DNA from: Cryobacterium melibiosiphilum
Lineage (GTDB): Bacteria; Actinomycetota; Actinomycetes; Actinomycetales; Microbacteriaceae
Direction of reading: 5' to 3'
Length of the DNA stretch: 64,000 nt
Assembly: GCF_003602235.1 (NCBI RefSeq)
Contig: NZ_QZVS01000091.1
Span: 82,819 to 146,818, forward strand
Under the pieces are notes generated by a model. It was not told where the DNA came from. It made no database searches and was given only the letters and a program-made list of their open reading frames with translations. Position 1 is the first letter of the stretch. Each line of letters begins with the position of its first letter. The translations under genes and the position numbers were made by a program. This document shows positions 63,398-64,000 of this stretch, piece by piece.

Positions 63398-63860
63398 TCA
63401 GGCGGCGCTCGGCGGCGGTGGACGGGTGTAGCTGCCTCGGCGGCAGGCCCAGACCGCTGAGCTGGCGCTTAAGGCGCCGCGCTGCGGCGTTGGCAGCGAG
63501 TTCCGCCTGGTAGATGTCGGGGTTATTGCGCCGGGTGCGCTGCCATTCGGCGCGGCGCTCCATGTTGCGTTCGGCCCCGCTTTCGTGGTCTGCTTGGTGC
63601 GTTCGGGGTCGGCGTCGCGGCGGGCGACGGCGCGGGCGTTGACCTCGTCGCGGTGGTGCTTGTAGTAGCGCTGGGAGTACTCGCGGATCTTGTCGCGATT
63701 CTGCTCGACCCACCGCTGCTGGTACTCGCGCTTGCGCTCGGGATGCTGCTGGCGATGAGGGAAGTCAGCGAGCACGTGCCCACGAATCGGCTCACGGTGG
63801 ACGATGCCCGGGATGCCGCTCGAATTGTCGGGCTCCACATTGCGACGACGCTCGACAATC
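63398..63860 (-). pseudogene. Broken gene of unknown function, frameshifted
   Basis: The minus strand has a charged helical segment, REYQQRWVEQNRDKIREYSQ then RYYKHHRDEVNARAVARRDA, which loses its frame near 63,590. It continues in another frame as ERNMERRAEWQRTRRNNPDI and YQAELAANAAARRLKRQLSG to LPPRQLHPSTAAERRL. Similar Arg/Glu-rich proteins occur near actinobacterial mobile elements. The 5' end is near the insertion sequence at 63,908. Confidence 0.5.
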
Positions 63861-63903
63861 GCCGCGACGCAGTGGGGACGCCGGTTCCGGGGCGTTCGCT
63901 CCA

Positions 63904-64000
63904 CTAGGGCGTGTCTCCTAATGATCCGTGGGGTCGTGTGGCACAGTTGACGCATGTCGCGAACTGCCGTTTTATCTGACAGCGAGTGGGCTCGACTCGA
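63904..64000 (+). mobile_element. IS5-family insertion sequence, left end
   Basis: GGCGTGTCTCCTAATGATCC (from 63908) looks like a terminal inverted repeat, followed after about 45 bp by a transposase start. CTAG (63904-63907) just before it fits the YTAR target duplication of the IS427 group. The element runs off the window. Confidence 0.65.
63954..64000 (+). CDS. IS5-family transposase, first 15 codons
   Basis: The reading frame MSRTAVLSDSEWARL is open at the right edge. M-S-R-x-A-V-L-(S/T)-D-x-(Q/E)-W-A-R is the standard beginning of actinobacterial IS5/IS427-group transposases (DDE type, often made by frameshift of two frames). The rest lies outside the window, so activity cannot be judged. 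Confidence 0.75.
   Translation, partial: MSRTAVLSDSEWARL

Overview
The window is high-G+C actinobacterial DNA. Gene order (ybeY - CNNM/CorC protein - era - leuA - recO - uppS - dusB - dgt - dnaG), the protein sequences and the abundance of the heptamer CGGATGC point to the family Microbacteriaceae. The genus cannot be read from this stretch.

Bases 1 to about 23,500 are chromosomal core. From left to right they hold: the ybeY tail, a CNNM/CBS membrane protein and era; a repeat field; a PKD-domain secreted protein with a lipoprotein (minus strand); a leucine attenuator and leuA; recO, uppS, a DsbA/FrnE oxidoreductase, dusB, dgt and dnaG; a family-5 solute-binding protein, an orphan ABC ATPase and a 2-hydroxyacid dehydrogenase; tRNA-Asn; a histidine-kinase-like protein with the phospho-acceptor His replaced by Gln; azlCD; def; a NIPA/DMT-type carrier; a GT4 glycosyltransferase; and tRNA-Met(CAT).

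From tRNA-Met to the right end (about 40 kb) the window is an accessory region. The first part (23.5-27.6 kb) is debris of integrative elements: an excisionase-like gene colliding with a truncated lyase, a higBA pair whose toxin is frameshifted, a DUF4913-like gene and an SSB-like gene. Then comes an intact catabolic/uptake operon (27.7-35.6 kb): RpiR regulator, metallophosphoesterase-PQQ propeller fusion, UgpAE-like permeases, binding protein, MsmX/UgpC-type ATPase and HAD phosphatase. Two TGGAA-N5-TTCCA-like boxes lie in front of the regulator.

From 35.7 to 42.3 kb lie a DprA homologue, a doubly truncated SCO6880-type conjugation gene, an SPFH/SHOCT protein with a PH-like/zinc-ribbon partner, and an XRE regulator - ImmA/IrrE protease - MAB_1171c-like membrane gene cluster. 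The last gene of that cluster is broken by two frameshifts.

From 42.4 to 59.1 kb is a defence island: a type I restriction system hsdM-hsdS-mrr-hsdR with a type IV-like Mrr nuclease inside the operon; a 1311-residue minus-strand protein with a PD-(D/E)XK-like N-terminus and a P-loop NTPase (Avs/STAND-like layout); and a two-gene, translationally coupled pair of an OLD-family TOPRIM nuclease and an RloC/AAA_13-like ATPase. Fragments of two different MobF/TrwC relaxase genes flank the OLD/AAA pair, which suggests delivery by conjugative elements. The right end holds a lipoprotein, a HEPN-like protein, a broken gene and the left end of an IS5-family insertion sequence with a probable CTAG target site.

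The best candidates for an undescribed system are the OLD + AAA_13 pair and the 1311-residue nuclease-NTPase.
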